From CAYJOG01 sp964371695 [NCBI: uncultured bacterium] (GTDB lineage Bacteria; CAYJOG01): a DNA stretch of 9,441 nucleotides. A program made the position numbers and the translations under genes. Position 1 is the stretch's first letter; the number at the start of each line of letters is the position of its first letter. Positions 7,901 to 9,441 of this stretch are shown here, in pieces. Where the stretch lies: assembly GCA_964371695.1 (NCBI GenBank), contig CAYJOG010000004.1, positions 1 to 9,441 of the forward strand, written 5' to 3'. The notes beneath the pieces are model-generated. The model did not search any database and was not told where the DNA came from. It saw nothing but the letters and a program-made list of their open reading frames with translations.

Positions 7901-9441
7901 ACCCTCACGGTGCATGGTGACGTGGACACCTCCATTGGTGTCTTCCAACCCGCCAGCGGCACAGTGCTGCTCAGCCCCAGCGCGGCAAACGTGACCGTGA
8001 ACATGGGGCTGGGCGCCAACCGCTTCAACCACCTCACGGTAGACAACACCGGCTTTGTGGTGCAGCAATCCAACAACGTGCATGTGATGGGTAACTTCAC
8101 CAAACAGGGCACGGGCACTTACAGCACGGCGAATAACCTGCTGTCGGTGAGTGGCAGCGCCACCCTGGCGGCGGGGGCCACCAACCTCAACAATGGCGCG
8201 GGCGCTAACGCCATGGCAGTGAGCGGGGCGTTGAGCCAGACCGGCGGCGATCTGGATCTGGCCTATGGCGGCAAGGTGTGGCTGGGCAGCAGTTATGCCC
8301 AAACGGCAGGCAGCTTCCTGAACACCGCCGCTGCAGGTGGCGCGGTGATCGGTTCCACCAACCCTGGTGTGGTGTGGCCCACGGTGGTGTTTGACGGCCC
8401 GGTGAACAACACTCAGCCGTTGTCGTTCACCAACATTGCCGCCAGTGGGGTGCGCATCAGTCCTTCGGCCACCCTCACCAGTTTCAACAACGTGGAGTTC
8501 CAGAACTTTGACACCTCGGCCACCTGTCTGCGCATTGACCGTTCCGGGCCAGAAACCCTCAACTTCAACAGCCACAACTTTGGCGCGGCCTGCACCACCA
8601 ACGTCAACGGCAGTGGCTCTGGCGCGGCGGTGACGCTGAACATGCTGGGCAGCACCGGCCCCCGCAAGGGCGAACCGTTTGACGCCGAAAGCGGCACTGT
8701 CACGGTGGTGTGGGGCACACCCATCCAGTTGGCTGAGGTTCACTTCTTTGATCAGGACGACAACGGCTCTCTGGACCGCGCCGTGCTGAGTTTCAGCGCA
8801 CCGTTGAGCGACAGCAGCGTGTCCCTGGGTATTGCCGAGGCAGCTTTTGTGATTGGCGGCGTGGCTGGGGCCACGGCCATTCTGGACATCGACAGCACCA
8901 CCGGCGGCGGCTGCGCCACCAACATTCCGGCCATTGACCCGCAGGCGGTCAACGACAAATACATGACCCTGTGCCTGGATGAAGCCCAGTTCGGCGACAC
9001 GCTTTCGCGCTCGGTGGCCTTTACACAGGCGGGGGGCACGTTCCAGGATGCGGACCTCAACGAGGCCCCCACCAACGCTGCGGTCACCAGCATCGACGCC
9101 GCCAAACCCCACATGATTTATGTGCAGGGGTATGTGAACAGCGCCGACCTCATCGTGGCCTTCACCGAGCCGGTTTACTCCGCGCCGGGCGGGGCCACGC
9201 CCCTGGTGGGCACGGACTTTGCCATCACCGACGTGGACAACGGCCGCACGGTGTTCTCGGCCACCCACAGCGCGGGTGATCTCACCGCCACCGTCACCCT
9301 CTCCTCGCCGGTGGATACCGCCGCCGACATCGGCACCGATGCCTTGGCTCCCACTGCCGCCAATATTTATGACGCCGCGGGCAACGCCGCATTGGTGGGC
9401 AACATACTGAGCATTTCCGAACGTATCCTGACCTGGACCGG
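2..9441 (+). CDS. Giant modular repeat surface/adhesin-like protein, internal fragment (both ends missing)
   Basis: Frame 2 is open across the whole window, giving 3146 complete codons and no start or stop. The translation is rich in Gly, Ala, Thr, Ser, Asn and Val and poor in charged residues. Short beta-strand rungs such as VSGSWDDSGGTF, GTVTFVGTG and FNNLTVDN recur throughout, as in parallel beta-helix surface proteins. Residues 1-653 are module B1, 654-763 C1, 764-1418 B2, 1419-1656 D1, 1657-2119 A, 2120-2230 C2, 2231-2904 B3, 2905-3144 D2, and 3145 onward the next A. Eighteen cysteines form nine close pairs, which suits export to an oxidising place. No signal peptide, TPS secretion domain, membrane segment, sortase motif or C-terminal barrel is visible, as expected for an internal piece. 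The coding call is near certain from the frame and the repeat spacing, which is always a multiple of three. The adhesin or cell-surface role is inferred from architecture only; a structural sheath or S-layer-like role is equally possible. Confidence 0.96.
1772..1840 (+). other. Conserved Cys pair, copy in B1 (22 codons apart)
   Basis: The Cys of ATCLDLDRSG (codon 1772) and the Cys of AACTVNV (codon 1838) lie 66 bp apart. The same spacing is found in B2 (4067 and 4133) and B3 (8525 and 8591). A structural disulfide closing the end of each B array is the simplest reading. Confidence 0.65.
1961..2290 (+). repeat. Module C1: 110-residue domain with Cys pair and acidic DDRA segment
   Basis: The module contains FNVSGTC (Cys codon 1988), TQGC (Cys codon 2048), an acidic run DDNNLDGTDDRAV (2114-2152), KASGSN, then PADTDMP ending at 2290. 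It aligns with C2 at an offset of 4398-4401 bp. The size and paired cysteines suggest a small beta-sandwich placed between rung arrays. The pattern of an acidic stretch, 'DDRA', then '[AT]SGSN' and a closing 'ADTDMP' resembles inter-domain segments I know from other large bacterial repeat proteins, but I cannot name a family. The function is unknown. Calcium binding by the acidic run is possible, but it does not match an EF-hand-type loop exactly. Confidence 0.8.
2291..4255 (+). repeat. Module B2: beta-helix-like rung array, second copy (655 residues)
   Basis: Markers in order are IDATGGG (2456), YPNLTIDKG (about 2618), PLTSLGAYDIGAG (3002), VSGSWDDVGG (about 3212), GTVLLSPSAG (3494), NVDLGAT (3530), VAGNFTKDG (about 3620), VRISPSA, ATCLDINRSG (4064) and ACTVNV (4130). 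The module ends in the connector RKGEAYDAEANGAAVVWG (4205-4255). The repeated phrase 'G.F.P..GTV.F.G.....I' followed by '[FVY].NL.V' looks like successive coils of a right-handed beta-helix. By eye it is about half identical to B3 at protein level, with markers 4458-4467 bp apart. It is followed directly by D1. Confidence 0.87.
4067..4135 (+). other. Conserved Cys pair, copy in B2 (22 codons apart)
   Basis: The Cys of ATCLDINRSG (codon 4067) and the Cys of TACTVNV (codon 4133) are again exactly 22 codons apart. The DNA just before the first Cys keeps an 18-nt match with B1 (1763-1780 against 4058-4075). Confidence 0.65.
4256..4969 (+). repeat. Module D1: two Ig-like/SbsA-like beta-sandwich domains (238 residues)
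   Basis: The first half has HFFDLNANGKVDRMVVQF followed by PLSD. This is the pattern seen at the start of many bacterial Ig-like domains of the SbsA or 'Big' type, where an acidic loop precedes a strand ending in F[ST].P. A Cys pair follows: GGSC (4457) and MTLC (4511). The second half runs from IDAAEP through LLVSFSEPVY, LVGGDFTVTDVDNGRTV and IYDLAGNTV to TERVL. The 'IYDxAGN' near the end is a common last-strand signature of such Ig-like repeats. The module hands over without a gap to the WTG opening of A. D2 matches it throughout at an offset of 4458-4464 bp. The fold is inferred from motif style; a profile search would settle the family. Confidence 0.78.
4292..4318 (+). other. Putative calcium-binding loop DLNANGKVD in D1
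   Basis: The nine residues fit the D-x-[DN]-x-[DN]-G-x-x-D arrangement of thrombospondin-type-3 and dockerin-like calcium loops. The equivalent place in D2 reads DQDDNGSLD, so the loop is kept although the flanking residues change. Both are followed by an Arg and a hydrophobic strand. Calcium binding is an inference from spacing. Confidence 0.55.
4970..6358 (+). repeat. Module A: rung array opened by a WTG...NW motif (463 residues)
   Basis: The module opens with WTGAANTNMNNAANW (4970-5014), then a 'P.N.D.LVI' segment (about 5030-5058). This is a familiar opening of beta-helix stretches in large bacterial surface proteins, where W.G.....W/N..NW is followed by P...D.V.I. Rungs of about 20 residues come next, including two tandem copies at 5327-5446. 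A CAANC pair (5465-5479) follows, then AAQTVDN, VAYHHLTFANNGQT and further strand-turn phrases up to the GVVWS segment around 6150. It ends with GAGSGFTSIAGAAVNW (6311-6358), which lies where the B connectors lie. Only one complete A is present, but the last codons of the window begin another. Confidence 0.8.
5327..5446 (+). repeat. Two tandem 60-bp (20-residue) beta-helix rungs
   Basis: Two consecutive rungs begin NTGTLSLGPGIDLTVSGNVT (5327-5386) and NTGTLQLNGNATLDVNGSLN (5387-5446). A 16-nt stretch at 5325-5340 is repeated exactly at 5385-5400. The period of 20 residues is typical of one turn of a parallel beta-helix. This is the clearest single-rung repeat in the window; most other rungs are more diverged. 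Confidence 0.75.
6359..6691 (+). repeat. Module C2: second copy of the Cys-pair/DDRA domain (111 residues)
   Basis: The module contains SISGTC (Cys codon 6386), SATC (Cys codon 6449), the acidic segment FEDDGTPLVDDRAI (6509-6550), KATGSN and PADTDMP (6671-6691). It is one residue longer than C1 and keeps the same order of landmarks. It follows an A module, whereas C1 follows a B module, so C is a free unit that can sit behind either. It leads into B3 exactly as C1 leads into B2. Confidence 0.8.
6692..8713 (+). repeat. Module B3: beta-helix-like rung array, third copy (674 residues)
   Basis: Markers in order are IDATGG (6923), VPNLLVNKPGQ (about 7079), PLTNLG (7463), GGGTTLPNVSFNNL, VSGSWDDSGGTF (7676), GTVTFVGTG, GTVLLSPSA (7958), FNHLTVDN, VMGNFTKQG, VRISPSA, ATCLRIDRSG (8522), ACTTNV (8588) and the connector RKGEPFDAESGTVTVVWG (8660-8713). 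Offsets to B2 are 4467 bp at IDATGG and 4458-4464 bp further on. The copy is about 19 residues longer than B2, with the extra length mainly before IDATGG. It is followed by D2. Confidence 0.87.
8525..8593 (+). other. Conserved Cys pair, copy in B3 (22 codons apart)
   Basis: The Cys of ATCLRIDRSG (codon 8525) and the Cys of AACTTNV (codon 8591) keep the 22-codon spacing of B1 and B2, although the residues between them have diverged. Confidence 0.65.
8714..9433 (+). repeat. Module D2: two Ig-like/SbsA-like beta-sandwich domains (240 residues)
   Basis: This copy repeats D1 nearly end to end. It has VHFFDQDDNGSLDRAVLSF, PLSDSSVSL, the Cys pair GGGC (8912) and MTLC (8972), SVAFTQAGGTFQDADLNE, IDAAKP, LIVAFTEPVY, LVGTDFAITDVDNGRTV (marker GAC at 9230, 4461 bp after the same codon in D1), then IYDAAGN and SERIL. 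It ends at the WTG opening of the next module. D1 and D2 are among the best conserved parts of the repeat. Confidence 0.78.
8750..8776 (+). other. Putative calcium-binding loop DQDDNGSLD in D2
   Basis: This is the counterpart of the D1 loop, 4458 bp downstream, with Asp at loop positions 1, 3 and 9, Asn at 5 and Gly at 6. The changed but chemically equivalent residues argue for selection on metal coordination. Confidence 0.55.
9434..9441 (+). repeat. Start of a further A module (cut by window edge)
   Basis: The last codons read W-T-(G), directly after SERILT. This is the same junction as at 4970, where TERVLT precedes WTG. It indicates that a further A-type module, and probably a third repeat unit, continues beyond the window. 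Only three residues are visible. Confidence 0.6.

Noticed and set aside
6017-9268. Antisense open frame of about 1083 codons
   Set aside because: It has the same cause as the other antisense frame; it ends exactly at a sense TCA codon (6017) and shows no protein-like features.
1-9441. Promoters, terminators, RNA genes, insertion sequences, phage or transposon borders
   Set aside because: I saw none; every part of the window is accounted for by the coding frame, and GC-rich inverted stretches inside it are expected from the composition.

Overview
The window is one piece of a single, very large protein-coding gene on the + strand. Frame 2 (codons beginning at position 2) reads without a stop from one edge to the other: 3146 complete codons, with no start, ribosome binding site, stop, promoter or terminator inside. 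I found no RNA gene, mobile element, CRISPR array or second gene. Every other reading frame, including two very long antisense frames, is a shadow of this one.

The product is a low-complexity, Gly/Ala/Thr/Ser/Asn/Val-rich protein made of repeated beta-strand rungs, as expected for a giant exported surface or adhesin-like protein with parallel beta-helix stretches separated by Ig-like domains. I use four module names. A is a stretch opened by a 'WTG...NW' motif. C is a short domain of about 110 residues with a Cys pair and an acidic 'DDRA' segment. B is a rung-rich stretch of about 655-675 residues. D is a pair of beta-sandwich-like domains of about 240 residues with a Dx[ND]xNGxxD loop. The order seen is: B1 (2-1960, already under way at the edge), C1 (1961-2290), B2 (2291-4255), D1 (4256-4969), A (4970-6358), C2 (6359-6691), B3 (6692-8713), D2 (8714-9433), then the first residues of another A (from 9434). 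The full A-C-B-D unit is 4464 bp (1488 residues). An additional B-C segment of about 2.3 kb sits in front of B2.

The gene is GC-rich, with codons ending mostly in C or G and TTA, CTA and TCA almost absent. All cysteines outside the first codon fall into nine close pairs at conserved places, which points to a secreted, disulfide-stabilised protein. Repeat proteins of this style are known from Planctomycetota, Verrucomicrobiota, Omnitrophota, Elusimicrobiota, Bacteroidota and relatives. A GC-rich, probably uncultivated, Gram-negative-type bacterium is my best guess, but the sequence does not fix the phylum. The secretion route and ligand cannot be read here because both ends of the protein lie outside the window.
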